NCBI RefSeq assembly: GCF_900166585.1
Contig: NZ_FVZC01000009.1
Location: forward strand, 2,305,444-2,369,443
Origin: Mesobacillus jeotgali
Lineage (GTDB): Bacteria; Bacillota; Bacilli; Bacillales; Cytobacillaceae
Reading direction: 5' to 3'
Length of the DNA stretch: 64,000 nt
Numbering within the stretch: position 1 is the stretch's first letter; each line of letters opens with the position of its first letter. Positions 26,698-35,324 of the stretch are shown piece by piece. The notes beneath the pieces are model-generated. The model did not search any database. It was given only the letters and a program-made list of their open reading frames with translations, and was not told the origin of the DNA. Made by a program: the position numbers and the translations under genes.

Positions 26698-26915
26698 TTA
26701 AATTTTATTTGTGATATATAAACTGCACACATTTTAAATTTAAAATAATTCTGATAATAATGCCTGCGAGGTCAGTTATAACCACGAATGGTTAGGATAT
26801 GTTCAGATAACGTGTTTATTTTAATACAAACAAGAGTAAATCATCAGAAAACCAGGAGTATACTGGGCAACCGGGAATTTTTGAGAGAAACCAGGATCAT
26901 AAATCCGCTCAATTA
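26698..26915. other. Unassigned part of the gapB-coaE spacer
   Basis: The 357-bp space between gapB and coaE holds the CcpN-type sites on its gapB side and two hairpins on its coaE side. In the remaining roughly 220 bp I see no gene, repeat or clear signal beyond AT-rich sequence. Confidence 0.5.
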
Positions 26916-26954
26916 AAAATACCTGAGGTCCAGCCGTTTAACTTCAGGTATTTT
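26916..26954. terminator. Long hairpin, probable second terminator after coaE
   Basis: AAAATACCTGA (26916-26926) and TCAGGTATTTT (26944-26954) form a perfect 11-bp stem with A/T runs at its base, so it could stop transcripts in either direction. Confidence 0.65.
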
Positions 26955-26963
26955 CCATTCCAA

Positions 26964-26990
26964 TAAAAAAAGAGCCATGGTAAGGCTCTT
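26964..26990 (-). terminator. Intrinsic terminator at the coaE stop
   Basis: AAGAGCCTTACCATGGCTCTT followed by T6 on the minus strand ends the polA-mutM-ytaF-coaE transcript. Confidence 0.85.
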
Positions 26991-27586
26991 CAAATTCCCC
27001 ATTTTCTTAAAATCTCCATTAATTGGCGCCTTGATTGCTCAATGCTTCCACTGTTATCAATAATTTCATCTGCCAAATCAACTTTATCCTTCAAGGGCAT
27101 CTGTGATTTAATCCTGGAAAGGGCTTCATCTTCGGAAAAATCATTCCTCGCCATCAGCCTTTGAAGCTGTGTTTTCTCATCCACAAAAACGACGATGATT
27201 TTCTCGACCAGGCTGGTGAGCCTGCTTTCAAACAGCAGCGGTATATCCATGACAACTGCTTTTTCATTTGCCGCTTCTGCTGCCTGTCTCTTTTCGGCCA
27301 TGCGCTCGCGTACAGCAGGATGGACAATCGAATTGAGCAGCAGTCTTTTTTCCTCATTGTTAAAAATAATCGCCCCTAGGGCAGGACGATTGATTGTGCC
27401 ATCCTCATCTAAAATTCCCTTGCCAAAATGGCTGACAATATCATTGTATGCTTGTTCTCCTGGTTCGACAGCAAGCCTTGCTTCAATATCGGCATCGATC
27501 ACAGTGATGCCCAGTTCAGTGAACATTGATGATACGGTGCTTTTGCCGCTTGCTATTCCTCCTGTTAATCCAATGATTAATGACAT
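26990..27586 (-). CDS. coaE: Dephospho-CoA kinase
   Basis: Catalyses the last step of coenzyme A synthesis, phosphorylating the 3'-OH of dephospho-CoA. The product is 198 aa. The P-loop [13 protein letters not shown] starts at residue 6, followed by [14 protein letters not shown] and the lid region. ATG 27586 ([10 protein letters not shown]) has AAAGGA upstream; the open frame to 27631 is not supported by a ribosome site. It is the last gene of the polA-mutM-ytaF-coaE cluster, 25 bp after ytaF. Confidence 0.95.
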   Translation of the reverse strand: MSLIIGLTGGIASGKSTVSSMFTELGITVIDADIEARLAVEPGEQAYNDIVSHFGKGILDEDGTINRPALGAIIFNNEEKRLLLNSIVHPAVRERMAEKRQAAEAANEKAVVMDIPLLFESRLTSLVEKIIVVFVDEKTQLQRLMARNDFSEDEALSRIKSQMPLKDKVDLADEIIDNSGSIEQSRRQLMEILRKWGI

Positions 27587-27611
27587 CTCTATTATCCTTT
27601 CAAACGGGCTG

Positions 27612-28244
27612 CTAAAGCTTAAACAGCCCAATAATGATCAATAAGATTCCTGGTACAAAAGAAAACTTCTGCAGCCAGCCGCTTTCCGAAAAATAACTCC
27701 CCATTTTCATGCCTGCATAGACAAACAGTGAACTCATGCAAGCAACCGTCAAAGCCAGGTAGCCAGGCGAAAAGCCCAATAAGGCTGCTCCAATACCGGC
27801 ACCGAATGCATCAAGGGATAGGGCGAGGCCAAGCATGACCGCTTCAATTCCATTGATTGTACCTGAACGGTCAAAATCTGCTGACATTGGTTTCTTTAAG
27901 ATATTGATAACAATACCTAGTGATTTAATCTCAAAATTCAGGATGATTTTTTCATGGGAGAGCAATTCTGTTTGGTCATCGCGGAAAAATTGGAATAAAA
28001 CCCAGCCTCCCAGCACGATCAAGACAGCGCCACCTAGCGTCTCTGCCCATTCAGGTGAAAAAAAGCTCTCGAGAAAATGCCCGATCATCATAGCAGCCAT
28101 CAGGACCACCGCAGAACAGGCTGCGATAACGGCTATCGATTTTACCGGGATAATCATTCTCCTCAATCCATACGTTAACCCCACACTGAAACTGTCAAGA
28201 CTGACAGCGAATGCAAGTAAAAGCAGGGATATTATTTGTGCCAT
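27612..28244 (-). CDS. ytaF: Sporulation membrane protein YtaF
   Basis: Polytopic protein of 210 aa with six predicted helices arranged as an inverted repeat: [20 protein letters not shown] near the N-terminus and [19 protein letters not shown] near residue 140. The LDSF/LDAF pair is the signature of the MntP/YtaF superfamily, whose characterised member MntP exports manganese. YtaF is usually annotated as a sporulation protein; transport activity is inference. Its ribosome site GGAAGGAG is complementary to a segment just upstream (see 28252-28292). Confidence 0.87.
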   Translation of the reverse strand: MAQIISLLLLAFAVSLDSFSVGLTYGLRRMIIPVKSIAVIAACSAVVLMAAMMIGHFLESFFSPEWAETLGGAVLIVLGGWVLFQFFRDDQTELLSHEKIILNFEIKSLGIVINILKKPMSADFDRSGTINGIEAVMLGLALSLDAFGAGIGAALLGFSPGYLALTVACMSSLFVYAGMKMGSYFSESGWLQKFSFVPGILLIIIGLFKL

Positions 28245-28251
28245 AAACTGA

Positions 28252-28292
28252 GCTCCTTCCTGTCAATCGCTACGTTAGTATATGGAAGGAGC
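28252..28292 (-). promoter_or_regulatory. Hairpin sequestering the ytaF ribosome binding site
   Basis: In the mRNA GCTCCTTCC (28284-28292) pairs perfectly, over 9 bp, with GGAAGGAGC (28252-28260), which is the ytaF Shine-Dalgarno 7 bases before the ATG. The loop is 23 nt. No T run follows, so it is not a terminator. Confidence 0.6.
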
Positions 28293-28317
28293 CTAGATAT
28301 GGTGAAAATTCATGTGT

Positions 28318-29145
28318 TCAGAGCTTTTGACAAGATGGGCAAAAATGCGTACCCCGCCCGCCGACGACAGTTTTTTGCAAGGGTGTGCCGCAAACCTTAC
28401 ATGGTTCATCCTTTCGGCCATATACAAACAGCTGGAGCTGGAACATGCCAATCTGTCCCTGGGAATTGACATACGACCGGATGGTGCTGCCGCCTTTCTC
28501 CACCGCTTCAGAAAGAGTGCTGACAATCTCCCTGTAAAGCACAGCCTCTTCTTCTGGAGACAGAGAGTTTGCAATCCGCTCTGGGTGGATCTTTGCACGG
28601 AAAAGCGCCTCGTCTACATAAATATTCCCAAGTCCTACAAGGATCTTTTGATCAAGCAGTGCAGGCTTTATTTTCCGATTAGTCCTTTTGAGCTTTTCCG
28701 ACAGCCATTCTACTGAAAAATCTTCTGAAAATGGCTCGGGTCCCAAATCGGCTAGTGGCTGTGAATCAAATTCCGTTCCTTTAGCGTACAGATGCATCGT
28801 CCCAAATTTGCGGACATCCTTATAGCGCAATTCTTTGCCATCTGTAAAATGGAAAATAACATGGGTGTGTTTTTCAACAGGTTCCCCCGCGCTGAATAAT
28901 CCGTATTTCCCTTCCATCCTCAGATGGGAGACAAGCGCGAAGTCCTCTGTATAGAAAATCAGGAATTTTCCTCGCCTGCCGATTTGCTGGATTTTTTGGC
29001 CGCAAAGCGCATCATTAAATTGTTCCACTTCACTTGGCTTTTTGATCATCTTAGGCCAAAAAACCGAGACACGTTCGATTTCCTTGCCCAGTGCAAGTAC
29101 CTCAAGCGTCCGCCTGACAGTTTCTACCTCTGGAAGCTCAGGCAT
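28318..29145 (-). CDS. mutM: Formamidopyrimidine-DNA glycosylase
   Basis: Bifunctional glycosylase/AP lyase that removes 8-oxoguanine and ring-opened purines. The 275 aa start with PELPEVETVRRTL, where Pro2 (after Met removal) and Glu3 are catalytic. A helix-two-turn-helix region (DQKILVGLGNIYVDEALF near residue 165) and a C-terminal zinc finger (CKVCG and CPSC, residues 247-271) complete the family layout. It lies 35 bp after polA, so repair polymerase and glycosylase are co-transcribed. Confidence 0.96.
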   Translation of the reverse strand: MPELPEVETVRRTLEVLALGKEIERVSVFWPKMIKKPSEVEQFNDALCGQKIQQIGRRGKFLIFYTEDFALVSHLRMEGKYGLFSAGEPVEKHTHVIFHFTDGKELRYKDVRKFGTMHLYAKGTEFDSQPLADLGPEPFSEDFSVEWLSEKLKRTNRKIKPALLDQKILVGLGNIYVDEALFRAKIHPERIANSLSPEEEAVLYREIVSTLSEAVEKGGSTIRSYVNSQGQIGMFQLQLFVYGRKDEPCKVCGTPLQKTVVGGRGTHFCPSCQKL

Positions 29146-29180
29146 TCTATCCCGCCTTTCCTCTTTTCTAGTTGTACCCG

Positions 29181-31811
29181 TTACTTTGCATCATACCATG
29201 TTGGGCCGTAGGAGAAGTCTACCTTTAAAGGAACCTTTAGTTCTATGGCATTTTCCATGACATCTGGAACGATTTTTTTCAGGATTTCAATTTCTTCTTT
29301 CGGTGCCTCAAATATTAATTCATCGTGTACCTGAAGGAGCAGTCTAGTCTTGAGGCCTTCTTCATGGAGTCTTTCAGCCATTTCAATCATTGCCTTCTTG
29401 ATGATGTCGGCTGCGCTGCCCTGGATCGGCGTATTCATGGCTGTCCGTTCTGCAAAACTTCTCAGATTGAAGTTTCGGGCAGTGATTTCAGGAATGTATC
29501 TCCGGCGGTGCAATAGCGTCTGGACATATCCTTTCGCCTTGGCATCCTTGATGATTTCATCCATATATTCCTTCACTCCAGGATAACTCTCAAGATAGCG
29601 GTCGATGAACTCTCCAGCTTCTTTCCTGGTGATATTCAGGCTTTGTGATAATCCATAATCACTGATTCCGTATACAATTCCGAAGTTTACTGCTTTTGCG
29701 TGACGGCGCATATTAGAAGTGACTTCATCTTTCCCGACATTGAAAACTTCCATCGCTGTCTTTGTATGGATATCCAAGTCATTTTGGAAAGCATCGATCA
29801 ATTTCTCGTCTCCGGCAATGTGGGCGAGAACACGCAATTCAATTTGCGAATAATCGGCCGCAAACATTACCCAGCCTTTTTCTGAAGGAACGAAAGCCTG
29901 CCTGATTTTCCGGCCTTCTTCAAGGCGGATCGGGATATTCTGCAGGTTAGGATCGGTAGAGCTTAGCCTGCCTGTCGCGGTCAGCGCCTGGTTGAACCTT
30001 GTATGGACTTTCTCTGTTTCTTTGTTTACGACCTTTTGGAGTCCTTCAATATATGTTGATTGAAGCTTGCCAAGCTGGCGGTAATTCAGGATTTCTTCAA
30101 TGATCTTATGCTTCGGCGCCAATTTTTCCAGGACGTCTGCTGACGTTGAATAACCAGTTTTCGTCTTTTTTGCTGCAGGAAGACCCAGTTTCTCAAATAA
30201 AATCACACCTAATTGTTTAGGTGAATTGATATTGAACTGTTCGCCCGCCATCCCAAAAATCTTCATTTCGATTTCGGCCAGACGGCCTTTAATTTCTTCT
30301 CCCATTTTCTCCAGGCGTTCGATATCGAGCTTGACCCCTTGATATTCCATATCCGCAAGCACCAGTGACAATGGCATTTCCAGACTGCTGAAGAGATCAT
30401 GCTGATCATTATCCCATAACTCCTGCTCGAGCTTTTCTTTTAAAGCTGCCAGCACTGCTGCCTTACGGACTAGATGCTCACCTAGAATGGCCTCTTCAGG
30501 AATCTTTCGTCTAGCCCCTTTTCCATAGACTGCCTCATCAGCCTGCACGGTATTGAAGCCATGCTGTTTGGCGATTGCAGCGAGATCGTCCGGCGATTCG
30601 GAAGGGTTGATGATATAGGACGCCAGTGACACATCGAACTCGGCACCTTTTAGATGGATGCCGTGATGGCGCAATGAAACCTCGGAACGTTTCGCATCAT
30701 AGACGGACTTTTTGCTAGTCTCATCCTCTGCCCATTTCTTGAATTCCTCAGATTCAAGGGCCATTTTCGCTGGCAGATAATAACGGCCATTTTCATTCAC
30801 GACAGCAAAACCGACGATATCAGCATAATGATAGTTATCCTCGAGCACCTCAACGTAAAAGCCGTTTTCTTTTGCAAAAATGCTTTCATCCACCGTATTT
30901 AGATGTTCGTATTCAATGTCTTCCAGCTCTACATTTTCTGCTATTGCACTTGCACCAAGCTTGTCCAATAACGAGTTAAATCCTAATTCCTTGAACATCT
31001 TCACCAATTTCTCGTTTTCTGCGCCTTCATACTCAAGCTCACTCAGTTCTATTCCTACCGGAGCTTCACGAGTAATGGTCGCAAGTTCTTTGCTCATGAT
31101 GGCCTGGTCTTTGAATTCCTCAAGCTTTTCCTTGAGCTTTTTCCCACTGACCTGGTCAAGCGATTCAATCAGCTTCTCTAGGGTGCCATGCTCCTTCAGC
31201 AGCTTGATTGCCGTTTTTTCCCCTACACCCGGCACTCCTGGAATATTATCGGAGGCATCTCCCATAAGCCCCTTCATATCTATGATTTGATCCGCCGTCA
31301 GACCATATTTCTCCTTGATATGTTCCGGGGTATATTCCTCGATATCGGTAATGCCCTTCCGGGTGATACTGACTGTTGTCTTGTCAGAGCTCAATTGTGT
31401 CAAGTCTTTATCCCCGGATATGACCTTTGTTTCAAACCCTTCTTTTTCAGCTAGCAGGCTTAAAGTGCCGATGATGTCGTCCGCCTCATAATTCTCCAGC
31501 TCATATTGAGCAATTCCGTAAGCTGCCAGCAGCTCACGGATGAAAGGGAACTGTTCAGAAAGCTCCGGCGGCGTCTTTTGCCTGCCTCCCTTGTATTCGC
31601 TGAAAGTCTTATGCCTGAAGGTCGTTTTGCCGGCATCAAATGCAACAAGAATATGGGAAGGCTTTTCATCCTCAAGTATTTTCATCAGCATCATCGTAAA
31701 TCCATAAACAGCATTTGTATGTATTCCTCTTTCATTATTCAACAGCGGCAAAGCAAAAAACGCACGGTACGCTATACTGTTGCCGTCGATCAATACAAGC
31801 TTCTTTGACAT
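29181..31811 (-). CDS. polA: DNA polymerase I
   Basis: Repair and Okazaki-fragment polymerase of 876 aa. The N-terminal 5'-3' exonuclease (residues 1-290) has LIDGNSIAYRAFFALP and GLMGDASDNIPGVPGVGEKTA. The central domain lacks the DxE metal ligands of Klenow-type proofreading (NENGRYYLPAKMAL is seen instead), as in other Bacillus and Geobacillus enzymes. The polymerase domain has motif A AADYSQIELRVLAHI near residue 650, the O-helix RRHAKAVNFGIVYGIS near 703, and motif C LLQVHDELIFEAP near 825. It is first in the cluster leading to mutM, ytaF and coaE. Confidence 0.97.
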   Translation of the reverse strand: MSKKLVLIDGNSIAYRAFFALPLLNNERGIHTNAVYGFTMMLMKILEDEKPSHILVAFDAGKTTFRHKTFSEYKGGRQKTPPELSEQFPFIRELLAAYGIAQYELENYEADDIIGTLSLLAEKEGFETKVISGDKDLTQLSSDKTTVSITRKGITDIEEYTPEHIKEKYGLTADQIIDMKGLMGDASDNIPGVPGVGEKTAIKLLKEHGTLEKLIESLDQVSGKKLKEKLEEFKDQAIMSKELATITREAPVGIELSELEYEGAENEKLVKMFKELGFNSLLDKLGASAIAENVELEDIEYEHLNTVDESIFAKENGFYVEVLEDNYHYADIVGFAVVNENGRYYLPAKMALESEEFKKWAEDETSKKSVYDAKRSEVSLRHHGIHLKGAEFDVSLASYIINPSESPDDLAAIAKQHGFNTVQADEAVYGKGARRKIPEEAILGEHLVRKAAVLAALKEKLEQELWDNDQHDLFSSLEMPLSLVLADMEYQGVKLDIERLEKMGEEIKGRLAEIEMKIFGMAGEQFNINSPKQLGVILFEKLGLPAAKKTKTGYSTSADVLEKLAPKHKIIEEILNYRQLGKLQSTYIEGLQKVVNKETEKVHTRFNQALTATGRLSSTDPNLQNIPIRLEEGRKIRQAFVPSEKGWVMFAADYSQIELRVLAHIAGDEKLIDAFQNDLDIHTKTAMEVFNVGKDEVTSNMRRHAKAVNFGIVYGISDYGLSQSLNITRKEAGEFIDRYLESYPGVKEYMDEIIKDAKAKGYVQTLLHRRRYIPEITARNFNLRSFAERTAMNTPIQGSAADIIKKAMIEMAERLHEEGLKTRLLLQVHDELIFEAPKEEIEILKKIVPDVMENAIELKVPLKVDFSYGPTWYDAK

Positions 31812-31857
31812 GTCTTTCCTCCTCCTTTTAAAAAACGAGACCTATGAACACTTTATA

Positions 31858-31922
31858 TAAAAAGACCGTTAGATTCCTTCCTATTTTATCATGAGAGAAG
31901 ATAGAAAGAAAAATAACGGCCC
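31858..31922 (-). terminator. Probable terminator after hflC
   Basis: GGCCGTTA and TAACGGTC enclose partly self-complementary TTTCTAT/ATAGGAA segments and are followed by T5 on the minus strand. The loop region is long, so this is less certain than the others. Confidence 0.55.
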
Positions 31923-31937
31923 TTTATCAGCCTTCTA

Positions 31938-32873
31938 TTAATTTGTGTAACCCATCAGCATCCTTGCATATGGTGAATCGGATGGGAGGACAATGACGGT
32001 CTCTCCGTTGATTGTCTTTTTATAGGATTCCAGTGTGCGGAACATTGTATAGAATTCCGGATCTTTAGAGAATGACTGGTTGTAGACTTTAGCAGCTTCT
32101 CCTTCTCCCTCTCCACGAATCGTTTCAGCGTCAGCCGTAGCCTTTGCCAAAAGCTCTTTCACTTCCCTGTCTGTCTGGGCAATAATCCTGTTCTTTTCAG
32201 CATCACCCATTGACAGGTATTCCTGAGCCTTAGATTCACGTTCTGAAATCATACGTGTGAAGACAGATTTTTCGTTCTCAGCAGGAAGATCTGTTCTTTT
32301 CATGCGGACATCCGTTACGACGACCCCATAATTCCCGCCAGCCAGCAGCTCATTTACCTTTTCAGTCACCCTGTCATTCAGAGAGCCGCGCGATGACTTT
32401 TCATCATTGATGATTTCGTCATAATCAAGCTGGCCGAGCTCTGAACGCACCACGGAATAAATGAACTCCTCCATTCTTGATTCAGCACCTTCAAGCGTCC
32501 TTGCATTTGAAATCATCTTCTTCGGATCTTCAATCCGCCAGATCGCATAATTATCAATCAAAATCCGCTTTTTATCTTTTGTATTGATTTCAGCCTGTGA
32601 CACATCATAAGTCATTTGGTATTTAGGCAGTGTGGTTACACTCTGGATGAAAGGAACTTTAAAGTTAAGCCCGGGTTCTTTTATGATTTTCACGACTTCA
32701 CCGAACTGCCTCACTACTTTGTACTCACCTTGCTTCACAATAAATACATTGGTAAGCATGAAAACGAGAAGGGCTATGATAATGATCAGAAAAATACCTA
32801 GTTTTGTATAGTTTCGCCAGTTGAACGAACCGCCGCTCCGTTCCTTGAGATCAATCACATTTTTATCAGCCAT
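31938..32873 (-). CDS. hflC: SPFH protein, FtsH protease modulator HflC
   Basis: Membrane-anchored SPFH/band-7 protein of about 311 aa. One N-terminal membrane helix (FLIIIIALLVFMLTNVFIV near residue 32) is followed by the SPFH domain (VVRQFGEVVKIIKEPGLNFKVP) and a helical tail with ERESKAQEYLSMGDAEKNRIIAQTDRE. With HflK it is expected to form a cage around FtsH. ATG 32873 overlaps the hflK stop by 8 bp; GTG 32885 is an alternative close to GGAAGG. The hflKC pair is absent from B. subtilis but occurs in many other Bacillaceae. Confidence 0.88.
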   Translation of the reverse strand: MADKNVIDLKERSGGSFNWRNYTKLGIFLIIIIALLVFMLTNVFIVKQGEYKVVRQFGEVVKIIKEPGLNFKVPFIQSVTTLPKYQMTYDVSQAEINTKDKKRILIDNYAIWRIEDPKKMISNARTLEGAESRMEEFIYSVVRSELGQLDYDEIINDEKSSRGSLNDRVTEKVNELLAGGNYGVVVTDVRMKRTDLPAENEKSVFTRMISERESKAQEYLSMGDAEKNRIIAQTDREVKELLAKATADAETIRGEGEGEAAKVYNQSFSKDPEFYTMFRTLESYKKTINGETVIVLPSDSPYARMLMGYTN

Positions 32874-33834
32874 TATCTTTTTCACTGCCTTCCTTTTCTG
32901 ACTTCGGCTTCTCAGCTTCCAGAGGGCGAATTGGGAAATACTTCATCGTGTTGCCATCGTCATTCATAATATAAATTTCCGTGCCTGGCAGCACTTGCTC
33001 CATTGTTTCGAGCATCAGACGCTGTCTTGTAATCTCAGGATTGGATTTATATTCCGTATATAGTTTGTTAAAAACTGCAACGTCACCTCTTGCACGCTCA
33101 ACCCTTGCTGCTTTTTCCCCTTCTGCCCTTGAAATGAGCGCATCTTTTTCACCTTGCGCTTCATTCAGTTGTTTATTGCGATACTTCTTCGCTTCGTTAA
33201 TCTTAGTGTTCATCGTTTCACGGGCATCTGTCACATCTGTAAATGCTTTTCGTACTTCAGCATTTGGCAGCTCAACATCCTGAAGCTTTACCCCCAATAC
33301 AGAAACACCCATATCGTATTTTTCAATCAATGTTGACAGCAGATCCCGGACTTCTCCTTCAATCTCTGCCTTCCCCGATGTGAGTGCATCATCAATTTTC
33401 GCGTTGCCGATGATGCTCCTTACCGATGCTGAAGTCGCATCATATAAAATTTCTCTTGGATTATCTGCATTATATAAGTACTTTGCCGGATCCGTTATTT
33501 TCCATTGAACCACCAGGTCAGCAAGAACAATGTTTTCATCACCGGTAATCATTTTTGTTTCATCAGGAAACTCTTTGATCTCCCCGTTCTTTTGCTCATA
33601 CCCAAACTGGAGACTGAACGTTTCTTTCGATAATTTCTCCACACTTTGGATCGGCCAAGGCAGCTTGAAGTGCAGTCCCGGCTCGCTGATTCCCGCTTCT
33701 ACCTTACCGAACGTCAGGATGACAGCCTGTTCGGATTCATCAACCGTATACCATGTCGTAAATGCAGAGAGACCTAGAATAATAGCCAGAACAACAATAC
33801 CGGTCGTCACGTAGATCCTTTTTAAGCTCACCAT
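32866..33834 (-). CDS. hflK: SPFH protein, FtsH protease modulator HflK
   Basis: Partner of HflC, 322 aa, with an N-terminal membrane helix (YVTTGIVVLAIILGLSAFTTWY, residues 8-29) and a band-7 domain beginning VDESEQAVILTFGKVEAGI. The C-terminal half is a long charged helix (AKKYRNKQLNEAQGEKDALISRAEGEKAARVERARG) typical of HflK, and the tail is lysine/glutamate rich. GAGGGGA precedes the ATG. The gene follows array B; a stretch of about 150 bp of unique AT-rich sequence remains for its promoter. Confidence 0.88.
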   Translation of the reverse strand: MVSLKRIYVTTGIVVLAIILGLSAFTTWYTVDESEQAVILTFGKVEAGISEPGLHFKLPWPIQSVEKLSKETFSLQFGYEQKNGEIKEFPDETKMITGDENIVLADLVVQWKITDPAKYLYNADNPREILYDATSASVRSIIGNAKIDDALTSGKAEIEGEVRDLLSTLIEKYDMGVSVLGVKLQDVELPNAEVRKAFTDVTDARETMNTKINEAKKYRNKQLNEAQGEKDALISRAEGEKAARVERARGDVAVFNKLYTEYKSNPEITRQRLMLETMEQVLPGTEIYIMNDDGNTMKYFPIRPLEAEKPKSEKEGSEKDNG

Positions 33835-33985
33835 TTCATTCCCCTCTTCCTAAGTTTCTTTCTATGTTTGTTTTTACGTTTATTTACAGTAAAAGTTTCA
33901 AAATGAATGGTAATTAAAAAATTGTTTTGTCAGAGGTAATAATTGGAGGTAGTTTCAGCAGGAGAAGTTGAAGAGCCGTTGGAAC

Positions 33986-35064
33986 TTTTGGACGGTTTGG
34001 ACAGGTTAGCAGTAACTGATGAGTACCTGGTCGAACTTGATTCATCTTTGGACAACTTTTCCGTCAAAGAAGAATAGCTGGCAGAACTTGATTCATCTTT
34101 GGACAGCTTTTACCGTAAAAGAAGGAAACCTGGCAGAACTTGATTCATCTTTGGACAGCTTTTCCCGTAAAAGAAGAATAGCTGGCAGAACTTGAGCTAT
34201 CTTTGGACAGCTTTTCCCGTAAAAGAAGGAAACCTTGCAGAACTTGATTCATCTTTGGACAGCTTTTACCGTAAAAGAAGGAAACCTGGCAGAACTTGAT
34301 TCATCTTTGGACAGCTTTTCCGTCAAAGAAGAAAACCTGGCAGAACTTGATTCATCTTTGGACAGCTTTTCCCGTAAAAGAAGAAAAGCTGGCAGAACTT
34401 GATTCATCTTTGGGCAGCTTTTACCGTAAAAGAAGGAAACCTTGCAGAACTTGATTCATCTTTGGACAGCTTTTACCGTAAAAGAAGAAAAGCTGGCAGA
34501 ACTTGAGCTATCTTTGGACAGCTTTTCCCGTAAAAGAAGAAAAGCTGGCAGAACTTGATTCATCTTTGGACAGCTTTTACCGTAAAAGAAGAAAAGCTGG
34601 CAGAACTTGATTCATTTTTGGACAGCTTTTCCGGTAAAAGAAGAATAGCTGGCAGAACTTGAGCTATCTTTGGACAGCTTTTCCCGTAAAAGAAGAAAAG
34701 CTGGCAGAACTTGATTCATCTTTGGACAGCTTTTACCGTAAAAGAAGAAAAGCTGGCAGAACTTGATTCATCTTTGGGCAGCTTTTACCGTAAAAGAAGG
34801 AAACCTGGCAGAACTTGATTCATCTTTGGACAGCTTTTCCCGTAAAAGAAGAAAAGCTGGCAGAACTTGATTCATCTTTGGACAGCTTTTCCCGTCAAAG
34901 AAGAATAGCTGGCAGAACTTGAGCTATCTTTGGACAGCTTTTCCCGTCAAAGAAGAATAGCTGGCAGAACTTGATTCATCTTTGGACAGCTTTTCCCGTC
35001 AAAGAAGAATAGCTGGCAGAACTTGATTCATCTTTGGGCAGCTTTTAACAGATGAGAGGAAATC
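33986..35064. repeat. Tandem array of 52-bp repeats, about 20 copies (array B)
   Basis: GCAGAACTTGA recurs about 19 times between 34081 and 35016 at a 52-bp step, with one unit of 51 bp near 34319; degenerate units flank both ends (33986-34075 and 35017-35064). Each unit reads TTTGGACAGCTTTT, then CCCGTAAAAGAAG or ACCGTAAAAGAAG, then AAAAGCTGGCAGAACTTGA, then TTCATC or GCTATC. Variation is restricted to these alternatives plus AAAGCTGG/AAACCTGG. It lies between DUF4256 and hflK, both on the minus strand. No reading frame of protein character crosses it. Confidence 0.95.
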
Positions 35065-35164
35065 CTGGCAAAACCGAGATCACCTTTGAAAAAACTTTCA
35101 CTGATTAAGAGGGGAGACATCGGGATTAACTTAACCTTAAAACTACTACCCTTATAATAAAATG

Positions 35165-35195
35165 AAAAAAGCACAAGCGGGGTCAGCTTGTGCTT
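35165..35195 (-). terminator. Intrinsic terminator after the DUF4256 gene
   Basis: AAGCACAAG and CTTGTGCTT form a perfect 9-bp stem, followed on the minus strand by T6. Confidence 0.82.
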
Positions 35196-35324
35196 CTTTC
35201 TGCTTCTTGGATGAAGGGGTTTTCACTAATTATGTTAGCAATTAAGTATTAAGGAAAAATAAACCTTTTGTTAAGACAATGTAAATTTGGAAAACCCTTC
35301 TCCATGGAAAGCTGGCCAGGAAAC

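Noticed and set aside
29181-31811. Functional proofreading domain in PolA
   Set aside because: The DxE metal ligands expected in the 3'-5' exonuclease are not present, as in other Bacillus Pol I enzymes; this is normal for the group rather than a defect.
33986-35064. CRISPR array or surface-protein repeat gene
   Set aside because: Units are contiguous without unique spacers, and 52 bp is not a multiple of three, so no open frame persists.
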